Counted from the stretch's first letter, positions 49,868 through 59,697 are shown. The stretch: 64,000 nucleotides of DNA from Symbiodinium natans (GCA_905221605.1 CAJNDS010002081.1:97501-161500); one strand, 5' to 3'. Program-made: numbers and translations. Notes: a model not told the origin generated them from the sequence alone.

Positions 49868-50552
49868 TTGGGATGTTCCCCCTTAATACTAACAGTCCTT
49901 TATAGGGATTCTAATATCCGCCGAGGCCTCGGACCAAGCCCAGCCACTTTTCGACCCCTTTTTTTGCTTCAAATGGGTACCCCCCCTAGGAGAGGAGGGT
50001 CCGCAAGCGGATGTCTCGCCAGGACCAGAGGCAGTTGCAGCCCATCCCAGCAGGGCGCCCCCCGTTTTTCCCAAACTCCCCCCTACCCCCCCTACCCGCC
50101 CTACCCCCTACCCCCCCCCTGCCTGCCCCCCCCCTACCCCCCCCCCCCCCCCCGCCTGCTACCCCCCCACCCCCCCCCCCGCCCTGCCCCCCCACCCCCC
50201 CCTACCCCCCCCCCCCCTTTTTTTGTTGTGCTGGGTCCGCAAGCAGACGGTTCGCCAGGACCAAAGGCAGCAGACCCCAAAGCGTGAACCTTGAGCCCTA
50301 AACTAACCCTCAACCCCAAACCCCAAACCATAAACCATAAACCCGGAACCCTCAACCCTCAACCCTCAACCCTCAACCCAACCCTTATTGCTTGGGGTCC
50401 AGCGACTTGGGCGCTGCGGAATCACCATGCTCACGCGGATGCGCTGGGCCGGGCCGAGGCGGGTCGCGTAGCGTTAAAATTAGGGGTACTCTAAATCCCA
50501 ATCCCTATTAAGGACTGCTAGTATAAGGGGGAACATCCCAAGCTTAGGGGGG
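49868..50552. mobile_element. Family-1 MITE-like element split by the 0.57-kb module
   Basis: Left half at 49868-49912 (TTGGGATGTTCCCCCTTAAT) and right half at 50485-50540 (GGACTGCTAGTATAAGGGGG then AACATCCCAAGC) belong to one family-1 element. A second, shorter right half follows at 50547-50600. Confidence 0.75.
49913..50484. mobile_element. 0.57-kb dispersed module, copy B
   Basis: Matches 6419-6985 at both ends, with the last 200 bp nearly identical. Inside, the GGTCCGCAAGCGGA ... CCAGGACCAGAGGCAG motif occurs twice, on each side of a 150-bp poly-C tract. It lies inside a family-1 element, so it can insert at new sites or was captured there. Confidence 0.85.
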
Positions 50553-50639
50553 TACTCTAAAATCCCTCTTAAGGACTGCTTAAGGGGGAGCATCCCAAGC
50601 TTAGGTTGTGTTTAAGGTTTCGGGCCTCTGGTCGGTGGA

Positions 50640-51090
50640 CGGCTCCTAGGCCCTGGCCTTGACCCCTCCCCCCTCAACGCAGCCACAAGGGGGCATGTTA
50701 GGGGTTGCTCTAATGTTCAGGGCTTAGAATCAGAAGGGCCCAACATTTCCAAACTTGCGACCCACAAAGACCCCCCACAATCTGGCTCAGCCTCCAACTG
50801 CATTCTTCTGACACGGCCCACGACCCTTCATGTCCAAATACACCATACGTCATGGCGAGAAGCCCTGTGTCTGAATGTGGGTACACTTAAGGGCCGTATT
50901 CCACACAGGGGTCCTACGAGGACAATCGCACAGAGAACTTGCCAAGGCATACTCCACATTCCTTACTTAAGGGCTCCCTAGTACTGGGCTCTCTATCTCA
51001 GCCCGAGCACCTCGGTTCCCGGAAGGGCTCGTCTGAGCCAACCTTCGCATCGCGGTAGCGCGGTTCGGTGCCAGCGCCTGGAACTGTCCA
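50640..51090. other. Unique sequence, no resolved gene
   Basis: No long frame and no array; intron-like. Confidence 0.4.
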
Positions 51091-51094
51091 AGAT

Positions 51095-51169
51095 CTGGGG
51101 GTTTTCCGAAATGAGGGGGTACCTTCTTGGGGTCCTTTTTGGGTCCCCTATTTCGTAAACCCCCATATG
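51095..51169. mobile_element. Family-2 MITE-like element, short
   Basis: TGGGGGTTTTCCGAAATGAG ... CTATTTCGTAAACCCCCATA; 75 bp with a clean inverted repeat. Confidence 0.85.
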
Positions 51170-51292
51170 CGTGTGACCAGGGCTAAGGAGACATGGTAGC
51201 TATCCCTTTGGGGGCATCGCATTTGAATAACCTGGTGATGAAGGATCCTGACATTCTGGGAGGTTCTGGGGGTTTGCGCGGTTCCCTCTGAA

Positions 51293-51390
51293 GGGTTTAG
51301 GGTTTAGGGCTTAGGGCTTAGGGCTTAGGGCTTAGGGCTTAGGGCTTAGGGCTTAGGGTTTAGGGTTTAGGGTTTAGGGTCTAGGGTGAA
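51293..51390. repeat. CTTAGGG array between TTTAGGG units
   Basis: Seven perfect CTTAGGG units. Confidence 0.95.
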
Positions 51391-51501
51391 CTTCAAAGCC
51401 CAAGATGTGGAGCTCCCTGCCTTGAGGCTTCGGGGTGCCTGCGTTCTCCGCAACCAAGACAAAAGCCCTAAGGCCGGACACCCCAGAACGCCACATCCAA
51501 G

Positions 51502-51645
51502 CCCTAAACCCTAAACCCTAAACCCTAAACCCTAAACCCTAAACCCTAAACCCTAAACCCTAAACCTAGACCCGAAACCCTAAGCCTTAAACCCTAACCC
51601 TAAACCCTAAACCCTAAACCCTAGACCCTAAAGCCTAACTAAAAC
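51502..51645. repeat. CCCTAAA array
   Basis: Left flank of the exon at 51646. Confidence 0.95.
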
Positions 51646-51730
51646 TCTGGAGGCGTTCGAAGGCGCCCGATGCCGGTGCGGGCAGAGGCGGCTCTCCCTC
51701 CTCAGAGGTCGTCTCGTAGGAGCTTCCATC
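51646..51730 (-). CDS. Candidate internal exon, acidic/Ser/Pro-rich
   Basis: The acceptor CCTGCAAG|G and donor CCAGA|GT bound DGSSYETTSEEGEPPLPAPA and then SGAFERLQ. Good codon-like composition; product unknown. TTTAGGG begins just to the right. Confidence 0.48.
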
Positions 51731-51737
51731 CTTGCAG

Positions 51738-52115
51738 GGCTTAGAGTTTAGGGTTTAGGGTTCCCCCCCCCCCTTTGGGGTTTAGGGTTTAGGGTTTAGG
51801 GTTTAGGGTTTAGGGTTTAGGGTTCAGGGTTTAGGGTTTAGGGCCTGGGGTTTAGGGCTTAGGGTTTATCATCTTGCTAAATCAGCGCTCCTCTTAAGCC
51901 CTAAGCCCAGGGAAAAGTAGAAGACATCCCCCTTCGACGCTGAACCCCGAAAGCCCCGAAGCTCCCACGCCAAACAATCCGGTGCCTCGGCATCTTCCAG
52001 GGCCTTGCCGCGTTTGGGGCTTTCAGGGTTTAGGGCTCAGGGTTTAGGGTTTAGGGCTTAGGGCTCAGGGCTCAGGGCTTAGGGCTTAGGGCTTAGGGCT
52101 TAGGGCTTAGGGCTT
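51738..52115. repeat. TTTAGGG and CTTAGGG arrays around unique spacer
   Basis: TTTAGGG (51745-51870), spacer, then CTTAGGG/CTCAGGG (52025-52115). Confidence 0.93.
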
Positions 52116-52319
52116 GAAGAAGCTTCACAGGACTTTGAGGCGCGCAGGAACTGCTTCTGATCTGCGCCAGCCTAAGATTTGCCGCAACCTGCACGGCCAG
52201 TTCACTCACTCTCGCCGTCCCTTCCTTGGTGCCATATCCTAGTATCTGTCGAGGGGCCACACTGCCAGAAGGAACCCCACAAAGGGAATCAAAGGGGCCG
52301 CAACTGAAGATCCACAGGG

Positions 52320-54740
52320 GCCTCACCCCGAGTCCTAACCCCCCCGCGCAAAAGGGAGCCCCGTGAACCCTGGGGACCCTCCAACACCGGAAGAATCAAA
52401 AAGAAGGAGAGTCCAGCAAAACCCTAAAAGTCCCGAATCCAAAACTGAGGGACAGAAGCCCAAGACCCCAACGGAGGCAGGAAATTCAAGTTTCGCGCGC
52501 CCCAGCTCAGCTGCCCTTAGAACCGCTTGAACCAGCCGTGCCCAGCCTTCCCACTTTGAACAATCGGAAAAAGTGCCAAGAAAAAATGCCGAGAACGTCG
52601 GCTAGCTCAGCTAGAATGTCCACACAGCAAGCCCCAAACCCTAAACCCTAAGCCCTACACCCCCTCGCCTGTCGGGGGGCCGCGGCGCTGCTGCCGGTGC
52701 CTTTGGGGAACGAAGAGGGGCTCAGGGCCCCGAGCTCGGAAAATCGAGTCCTAAGCCCTAAACAACCCTGAGTGAGATCCGCTTGAACCCAAGACAGAAG
52801 GGACTGAATATGGAAGTACATATATATATATATATATATCTATTTCTATTTATGTATTTATCTATGATTTATTTATGAATTTATTTGTTTGTATATGTAT
52901 ACATGTGCTACCCCAAAGTCCTACCCAGTTCAGAACACCCCTGAAAGAAGCGAAGAATCGAAATCCCTGGGCGTACCTAACCCTAAACCTCAACCCAACT
53001 CCACGAAGCGACTAAATCCCCTAACCATCACAGAATCTACTCTCCACCGGGAACCAGAGAGCCCGATGCCTTTAGGGCTTAGGGTTCAGGATTCGGGTTT
53101 AGGGGGTATGGGGTGTTCAGCGTTGAAGAAGATTAGCTTAAACCGTTTGAGACGCACTTCTGAAACAAATCCGACATGCTCCCAAAACCCTAAGACCCTA
53201 AACCCTAAACCCCCAAAAAGTCCCCAAGCTCCTGATGGTTTTGCCAAGCCGCCAGCAGCTCCGCTCATCTGCTTGCCACGCGAGGCACGGCCAGCGCCAG
53301 CGCTCCCATGGAGCTACGGCAGACCCCTGAACCCTAAGGCAAACCCCTGAACCCTAAATCTATACATAGCTCAGGGCTTTGACGGCTCTTGCTTCACGCC
53401 TGGGCTGTCAGGCTTTGGGGTGTGTTGAGGCAGCTGCCCTAGAAAAAAGGGACGTCTAAAGGTCTGCACCATCACCCCCGCACCCCTGACTTTCCCGACT
53501 TGTGTTCAGGGACTTGGGTTTGGGGAGTTTGGGGGTTCAAGGGTGAGGGGGTGAGGGCTACAAACCCTTTAGGGCTGATCATGCATGGAGCCTGGCCACA
53601 GAGCAGCCCGTGCAGTATGGGTATTTGCGTGGCTTATTTTGCAACCATGTTACTGTAGCGACTATAAAACTGGCTCTTGTAGATGACCCACACCCGCTCT
53701 TCAAACCCCTGAGCTGCGAGCCGTGAATTGCCCAGCTGAAATCAAGGGCTCACTCTTGGAACCCGGCATCCCGGAACACCCGAAATCCGGAAGTGACAAA
53801 ATCCTGCTGGCCGGCAAGTGTAGCAACTGCGCATCCCACCCTGCACTCACTGCGATTGTAGTGGACCCTCAGCATCAACAACGCTATACACGGCAAGCGC
53901 AGAGCACGTGCCGAAGCCAGACTCGGACTTCACCGCCGTGGAGCCGCGAAGGGTGGAGACAGTCTGCTGGTAATCATGCTCTTCTCAGGAGAGCGTGCGC
54001 AAGTTGGACAAGGGAAAGATGAGCAACCGACTTTCCAAATGCTGACAGGCACACATGCGCATGTTTCCACACCCAAAGCAAGAGCAGAAGCTCTCATACT
54101 CCAACTGCTGTTTTCGGTGGTCCCAGCCTACAGTAGCAACCTCTGAGCACTTGCGGTAACAAAAACACTGCAATGCCAACTACAGCAAGCACGCTCTGAA
54201 TAAGCCTGGCTGGCTCAGCTCTTCAAACTCTCAGAGTCCATGCTGCGGCTTCTTTGGCGATGCGGGGTTGCACGATCAGCGTGTTCCAAAGGACGCCGGA
54301 GGCCCCAAACCGCAACAAAGACCAAACCCGTCTGCGATAGGCCCACAGGATTCATGCAATAACCCAAGCGAATATACAGGATGAGAGAACGCTTGCTTTT
54401 TTGTCGGATAGCCCTAAACCCTAAACCCTGAGTGTAAATCCTGCATACGCCAACCGAAAGCCTGAACTTTAGCGAACCCTCTTCACCACGGTCGCGATCA
54501 GCTCTGCTTGTAGGTGCCCACGATTTCCTTGGCTCGCTGCGTCAGCATCAGCAGCTTGGCATGAAGAGTTCATGAAAGTCGATGATTCCTTTTCAGCATG
54601 GCCAAAACGAGGTGACGGATTGGGGCTGCGGAATCCGGGGAGTCGAGGGATCAGGGTTTGGCCTCCAATACTGGGGTTGGGATCCTCGTCCGACATAGTT
54701 GCAGTTTGCGGGGATTGAGGACTGGGTTTGGGGCTGACTG
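52320..54740. other. 2.4-kb block without resolved genes
   Basis: Contains a TA microsatellite (52820-52841), short degenerate CCCTAAA runs, and scattered frames such as minus 54469-54696 (ATG start, 75 codons, MSDEDPNPSIGGQTLIPRLP) and plus 53723-54022. None has splice or family support. Confidence 0.3.
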
Positions 54741-54750
54741 GTTCAACCTA

Positions 54751-54857
54751 ATATAGGGGCCTGAATAATTAGAATAGGGTTTTGGGGGGTTCTTATAGAA
54801 TCACTACAAAGGGACCATAAGAGAAGACTGCTATAGCAACTATTCCGACCCCTATAT
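54751..54857. mobile_element. Family-4 MITE-like element
   Basis: ATAGGGGCCTGAATAATTAG ... AACTATTCCGACCCCTATAT; the ends are complementary over about 18 bases. Confidence 0.8.
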
Positions 54858-54971
54858 GACCCCCGATCCCACATTGGGAAGGCAGCTAGCCCTGAACCTA
54901 CGGGAGATGACGTTAGAATCCTTCTTGGGACACGCACTCCCGCCATGGCTAAGAAAGAGCAACCGACATTT

Positions 54972-55105
54972 CAGGGTTTAGGGTGTAGGGTTTAGGGTTT
55001 GGGGTTTAGGGTTTAGGGTTTAGGGTTTAGGGTTTAGGGTTTAGGGTTTAGGGTTTAGGGTTTAGGGTTTAGGGTTAGGGTTTAGGGTTTAGGGTATAGG
55101 GTCGG
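54972..55105. repeat. TTTAGGG array
   Basis: About 18 heptamers, ending 110 bp from the 3' end of the lumenal-protein gene. Confidence 0.97.
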
Positions 55106-55213
55106 CAACTCTTTTCTGCTCAAGTGAAATTTATTGAAACTGTCGGGAACTGGACCGGTCGTCATCTTCGGCCGGCACGAAACAAGAGTTACACCTACGG
55201 GCAGGCCCCGAGA

Positions 55214-55821
55214 CTACTCAATTGACGCACTCTGACTGTAAGCTTGCGCCTGCTGCCGGTACCTTTGCAGACGCTCCTCCTTGGTGGGGGCATTCTTCTC
55301 GATGGTAGCTTTCTCCTTCTGAAGCTCTTTGACTGCCTGTGGGAACTGGGCGGCCTCAATGCGTGAACGGGTGACGAAGTCCTGGGCTGCGCTTGGGCCC
55401 TAAACCCTAAACCTTGAAAGAACAGGACGGCGCATTTGTCAAATACAAGACTATACAAGACGAGACAAAAAGACTCACGGATCAGCCCAGAATCTATCTC
55501 TCCCGGCTTCGTTGCGGCATTTGCAGCGTCAATCCCCTGCATGTACCCCGGCCTCACAACGGAGAAGTCCGGAAGCCCACCCGGCTGAGCCAGCGCCTTC
55601 GGGGGCATTGCGAAAGCCACGACGAGTCCGGCCAACACGGCCATCACGACCGGGACGCCTGTGGGGACATCACGTCGCGCCTCAGGCGCAGTCGCCTCAG
55701 CCACGGATGCTGGCATCAAGGACTTGTGGCAGCGCGGAGGGGACACAGGCACGAAGCCCACAAATCCCGCCGCGACGAGGAAGCTCGCAGATAACGCAAC
55801 GCGAGCGCCGAAGCGCACCAT
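55214..55821 (-). CDS. Predicted thylakoid-lumen protein, two exons
   Basis: Exon 1 is 55821-55495 (ATG, 109 codons) and exon 2 is 55381-55214 (55 codons plus TAG), 164 residues. Residues 1-30 (VALSASFLVAAGFVGFVPV) look like a signal peptide followed by a Phe-containing transit start. A second hydrophobic stretch at 57-73 ends in KALAQ (AxA-type cleavage), giving the layered leader of a lumen protein in a secondary plastid. The mature part (about 86 residues) has a charged helical C terminus (KELQKEKATIEKNAPTKEER). The join GEI|DFVTRSRIEAAQF uses a GA donor and AG|G acceptor; a GT donor at 55478 with acceptor at 55387 also keeps frame but inserts four residues. The 113-bp intron contains two TTTAGGG units near its 3' end. 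I do not know its exact role; association with a photosystem is a guess. An in-frame ATG at 55842 could extend it by seven residues. Confidence 0.65.
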
Positions 55822-55947
55822 GGTGCGCGCTGCCAAAGGCAACCCAGCTGACCGTCAGGATCGAACACGAAACGTCTGACGGCATGGAGCAAGCACGATC
55901 CATCCCTTGCAGAGCAACCATCAAACTCGCCGTCCTTCTGAACCCCA

Positions 55948-56060
55948 AATATGGGAAGGGGGGGGGGGGGGGTTCCGAACTTAGGGGGGCTCTTCCTACA
56001 CAGGAATCCTACTACTTGGATCTATTCTTGGGGGTCCCTCATTTTCGTATAAAATCCCAA
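55948..56060. mobile_element. Family-2 MITE-like element with poly-G insertion
   Basis: AAATATGGGAAG then about 14 G, and the right end TCATTTTCGTATAAAATCCC. The poly-G replaces the GGGGGTTT part of the left end. Confidence 0.65.
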
Positions 56061-56194
56061 AATAAGCCCTCAACCCTCAACCCTCAAGCCGAATGTTGAC
56101 TTCACGTTACCGGTTCCCGCTACAATTATCAAATCCCGGGGCCGGAACACAATGATCTCGCCCCCCACAATTATAAAATCACCCCCTTTTTTTA

Positions 56195-56300
56195 AGGGAG
56201 ATGTTCCAGGTTGCTTAAACTTATAAGCTTAAGGGGGGGAGTTTAGAGCTTGCTGGCTGCAGGGAGATGCTCCAGGTTGCTTAAACTTATAGAACCCTGA
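56195..56300. repeat. Direct repeat GGGAGATGYTCCAGGTTGCT
   Basis: Two copies of a 30-bp sequence (continuing TAAACTTATA) about 66 bp apart. Confidence 0.85.
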
Positions 56301-56375
56301 AACTAATAGAAAATCCTACCAGGATTTAGGCGAATGCAATCGAGGAGGCCCCTGGCCGAAAAGATTGATCAACCG

Positions 56376-56395
56376 GGGGGGGGGGGGGGGGGGAT
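56376..56395. repeat. Poly-G tract
   Basis: About 18 consecutive G. Confidence 0.95.
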
Positions 56396-56579
56396 GTATT
56401 AATGCGAAGTCAACATGAAACCCTAAACCCTAAACCCTAAACCCTAAACCCTAAACCCCAAATCTCTGCTTCTCAAGAGGCGTACTTCGACTTCAAGGTC
56501 AGGAGCCAACCCTGGAGGGCCGCCTCCTCCAGGCCGCGGGCTGAGCACTGAGGGGCTGTTCTTGTAGGTGGCGTTTGGT

Positions 56580-56725
56580 GGGTTTAGGGTTTAGGGTTTA
56601 GGGTTTAGGGTTTAGGGTTTAGGGTTTAGGGTTTAGGGTTTAGGGTTTAGGGTTTAGGGTTTAGGGTTTAGGGTTTAGGGTTTAGGGTTTAGGGTTTAGG
56701 GTTTAGGGTTTAGGGCTTAGGGTTC
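56580..56725. repeat. TTTAGGG array (about 20 copies)
   Basis: Near-perfect. The island to its left (56465-56575) is open on both strands and might be an exon. Confidence 0.98.
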
Positions 56726-56734
56726 AGCATCTCT

Positions 56735-56822
56735 GGTCCAAGCATTCACTAGTCAAGCAGCTTGTCAAGCGTTGCCCACCCACCCAAGAAACCCATAACA
56801 TTGAGAAAAACACAAAGTTCAC
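56735..56822. repeat. Dispersed repeat, second copy
   Basis: Similar to 36030-36118: both contain GCATTCACTAGTCAAGCA, CCCACC and ACATT(A/G)AGAAAA. Confidence 0.75.
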
Positions 56823-57017
56823 TCAATACATTCCCAGTAGTTAGTTTATGTGCAGGGTTGGGTTTTGAGTTCCACCTAATTACTGATCCCGAACCCTTAA
56901 CCCTACACCCTAAACCCCAAAGCGCCCACCCCTCCTGCGCCAGGGACAGGGGCTCTTTTGCCTCCTCTTCTGTCTCCTCCTGGCCCACAAGGCTTTTGGG
57001 GTTGAGGGCTGAGTAGG

Positions 57018-57330
57018 GTGTAGGGGTTAGGGGTTTAGGGGTTTAGGGGTTTAGGGGTTTAGGGGTTTAGGGGTTTAGGGGTTTAGGGGTTTAGGGGTTT
57101 AGGGGTTTAGGGGTTTAGGGGTTTAGGGGTTTAGGGGTTTAGGTGTTTAGGGGTTTAGGGGTTTAGGGGTTTAGGGGTTTAGGGGTTTAGGGGTTTAGGG
57201 GTTTAGGGGTTTAGGGGTTTAGGGGTTTAGGGTTTGGGGGTTTGGGGGTTTAGGGGTTTAGGGGTATAGGGGTTTAGGGGTTTAGGGGTTTAGGGGTTTA
57301 GGGGTTTAGGGGTTTAGGGGTTTAGGGGTT
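57018..57330. repeat. TTTAGGGG octamer array (about 38 copies)
   Basis: The longest homogeneous octamer array. It ends 100 bp from the stop codon of the DUF4326 gene. Confidence 0.98.
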
Positions 57331-57434
57331 TCCTGCCCCAGACCCTCCACCCTCAACCCCAAAAATGTAGGGTGAACTTGTGGGGAAGTTCGCTTCAGGG
57401 ACGCGAACCGTGGCGGCAAGAACACCAAATCATC

Positions 57435-58832
57435 CTAGCGCACTGCGACATGGTTTGCGAGTTTTCTGCTGCCTCTTCTGGCGGGGCTTTCGGCCAACGA
57501 CTGCGAAGCCTCCTGCTGTTGAAGCTTGTGAGCTCTGCGTTCGTGCAGCACACGCTGCAGCCTCTCCTTCAGTGCAGCCTCACCCATGTCCTGCAAGACG
57601 CTCTTGCAGAAAACATTGCGCAGCACGTGCCCATGACAAGCCTCTGGTTGACAGTAACATGCGATGCGCTTCCCGATGAGACGGTCGACATAGTGGGCCA
57701 TGCTCTCTGCTTGTTCGACCTCCATGACCTCCCAGAAGAGCTCGACAACATTGTCTCGCGTCCAGGTGCCTTTGTCATCCAGCTCACAAGAAGCTTTGAA
57801 GACGTCATGCATGCCTTGAATCAGAGGCCTGTGCTTTTGGTAGAGCGAAAGGCAATCAGAAGCTCGAGGCCAACTTCCACCTCCCTTGGTGCTGGTGTCA
57901 GTGTAAAAGGCCTGGTACTTGTCAGGGTCCTGCCCAATGACGAAGGGGTTGCCATACCCGTTGTCCGGCACCTTCGGCCCAGCATGTCGGCCGACATAAA
58001 CATGGAGACGATTCTCTGCATCCCCGTTGTCATGCTCTGAAGGGGGGTCGGTGACATTGGCGATCCATGCCGCCTTGCTTGCATACTGGCCTCCCAGGTT
58101 TGAACACTTCTTCTTCAACTCCTCTGGGACCACCTTCAGGTGCGCTGGCTCAGTACCCAGGATGTTAGCAACTTGTGGCAGCAAGTGCTCAGTCAGCTCG
58201 TCACGGCTGAGCGCCTCAAGGTCGGACCTCGACGTCAAGGGCATGAGCTGCGGGGAATGGAAAGAGGGATGATGACAACGCTCCATTGCAACCAACATCA
58301 GCATTCGCCTAAGCTTCGCGTCGAAGGTGTCTCCATCCACCAGCAGGGAAGGTGAAAGAATCCGCTTGTTGAACACCTCGATGAGCGCGGCAGCACGCGA
58401 TTCGACGGCTGAATCTGCCTCGGAGGCCAGGTACCCCAGGCGCTTTCCCCTCAGCTTTCGGACCTCTGCAAGGACCGCGATGTCAACCATCGACGGGTTT
58501 GCCCCGAGTGCCCCCCAATTCTGGGACTGCAAGATGTTCCGGAACTCCTTGCCTACCAGCGGCAGATGGACCTGAAAATCGCCACGGCTCCCGACATAGA
58601 CGGGCAGGCGACCGCAGCGACCCTGGGCTCCGCAAGTGTCGTTGTTCGCCCACTTTGCGAGATCTGTTTCGTCGCGTAGGATCTCCACCGTTGGCCTCAA
58701 GTATGCTTCGAGCGCCTGGCGCCCCATCCCCCGAATGTCTGCCCAGCAGGGTTCGACCACGCCCCCACCGTCGTAGCAAACAGGTTGGGGCTCTTCTGCT
58801 GCGAGCGCCTCCGATGAGAAGACGGCCCCCAT
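57435..58832 (-). CDS. DUF4326 domain protein with N-myristoylation-type start
   Basis: One uninterrupted frame of 465 codons from the first ATG (58832); the same frame is open a little further upstream without an ATG. Residues 1-7, MGAVFSS, fit the N-myristoylation pattern (Gly2, Ser6), suggesting membrane attachment. Residues about 276-412 carry a DUF4326-like domain: LHVYVGRHAG (276-285), GYGNPFVIG (292-300), a helical middle, and GKRIACYCQPEACHGHVL (387-404) with the conserved Cys-x-Cys and Cys-His-Gly cluster. Bacterial DUF4326 proteins are about 100-150 residues, so the N-terminal 270 residues are an addition; they include a second VYVGSRGDF (78-86) that may be a degenerate repeat. A basic, Gln-rich tail (427-465) follows. 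No intron is visible, unlike the genes around it, which could mean retroposition or transfer. Biochemical function is unknown. Confidence 0.85.
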   Translation of the reverse strand: MGAVFSSEALAAEEPQPVCYDGGGVVEPCWADIRGMGRQALEAYLRPTVEILRDETDLAKWANNDTCGAQGRCGRLPVYVGSRGDFQVHLPLVGKEFRNILQSQNWGALGANPSMVDIAVLAEVRKLRGKRLGYLASEADSAVESRAAALIEVFNKRILSPSLLVDGDTFDAKLRRMLMLVAMERCHHPSFHSPQLMPLTSRSDLEALSRDELTEHLLPQVANILGTEPAHLKVVPEELKKKCSNLGGQYASKAAWIANVTDPPSEHDNGDAENRLHVYVGRHAGPKVPDNGYGNPFVIGQDPDKYQAFYTDTSTKGGGSWPRASDCLSLYQKHRPLIQGMHDVFKASCELDDKGTWTRDNVVELFWEVMEVEQAESMAHYVDRLIGKRIACYCQPEACHGHVLRNVFCKSVLQDMGEAALKERLQRVLHERRAHKLQQQEASQSLAESPARRGSRKLANHVAVR

Positions 58833-58940
58833 GGTCGCCCCGAACCGTGAAAGGCTTCCGCACCCCTGAACCTCCAATTCAAAATACAAACCTGAACCAT
58901 CCTAATGAGCCCTAGCAGCCTAAAGCCTCTCCCTACGCGC

Positions 58941-58970
58941 ATGGGCTCCGAGAGCGTGCCATTCATCCAG
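58941..58970 (+). CDS. Possible first exon of a plus-strand gene
   Basis: ATG followed by GSESVPFIQ and the donor ATCCAG|GTCTCA. Only ten codons, so weak. It starts 109 bp from the DUF4326 start codon in the opposite direction and may belong with the terminal exon at 59531. Confidence 0.25.
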
Positions 58971-59109
58971 GTCTCAGGTCTACGGGGCTAGGGATTCAAC
59001 CCTAAACCCTAAACTACCCTAAACCCTGAACCCTGTTGATGGCTGAGCGGCTCAGGGCGTCTGGGAGCTTAAGTGCTTCCGGGTTGGCTAGGCTCCCCCA
59101 GAAAGGGCC

Positions 59110-59280
59110 CTTTAAGGATCAGGATTTAGGGCTTAGGGTTTAGGGCTAGGGTTTAGGGTTGAGAGTTGAGCGTTGAGGGTTGAGGGTTGAGGGTTTAAGG
59201 TTTAGGGTTTAGGGTTTAGGGTTTGGGGTTTGGGGTTTAGGGTTTGGGGTTTAGCGTTTAGGGTTTAGGGTTTAGGGTTT
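59110..59280. repeat. TTTAGGG / TTGAGGG / TTTGGGG array
   Basis: About 20 heptamers of mixed type. Confidence 0.93.
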
Positions 59281-59530
59281 GCTTCACCTGGCCCTCAAAA
59301 AGGGGGTACCACAAGAAGGCCCTTGTGGGGTTCTTATGCGGGTGCAGAGAGTCAAAGCGTGCCGAAGGAGTGCAAGGATTACAGGGCTCGTGGGCTTCAA
59401 GGAAAACCCGGGAACCCAAACGCTTTCGGGGCTCGCTGGCACCTCGTGCGTTTGTTGCTTCAGAATTCCCCTGAGCATCCTTAAACCCAAAGCATCTCTC
59501 TAAACAACCCTCTGAACCCTAAACATTCCC

Positions 59531-59650
59531 AAGCCTATCATAGACGCACTGAAGGCCTCGGACCCCAAGCAAGCCCGGGCCCAGCGAGCCGCCTCCAAGC
59601 TGTTCTTTGCCAGCAAGCGCGTCGCATCGCGCCCGGCCAGTGTGTGGTAG
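59531..59650 (+). CDS. Candidate terminal exon, basic Ala/Lys/Arg-rich
   Basis: The plus frame encodes IIDALKASDPKQARAQRAAS and then KLFFASKRVASRPASVW and a TAG stop. Possible acceptors are CCCAAG|C and CTATCATAG|A; neither is AG|G. Composition is natural, with helix-like Ala/Lys/Arg spacing. CCCTAAA precedes, TTTAGGG follows at 59698. Confidence 0.45.
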   Translation, partial: KPIIDALKASDPKQARAQRAASKLFFASKRVASRPASVW

Positions 59651-59697
59651 GCACAGCCTGGAGCGGCACAAGGCCTTTTAGGGTTTCAGGGCTTGAG

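Noticed and set aside
57569-58863. Shorter frames on both strands inside the DUF4326 gene
   Set aside because: They overlap the 465-codon frame, which has the recognisable domain.
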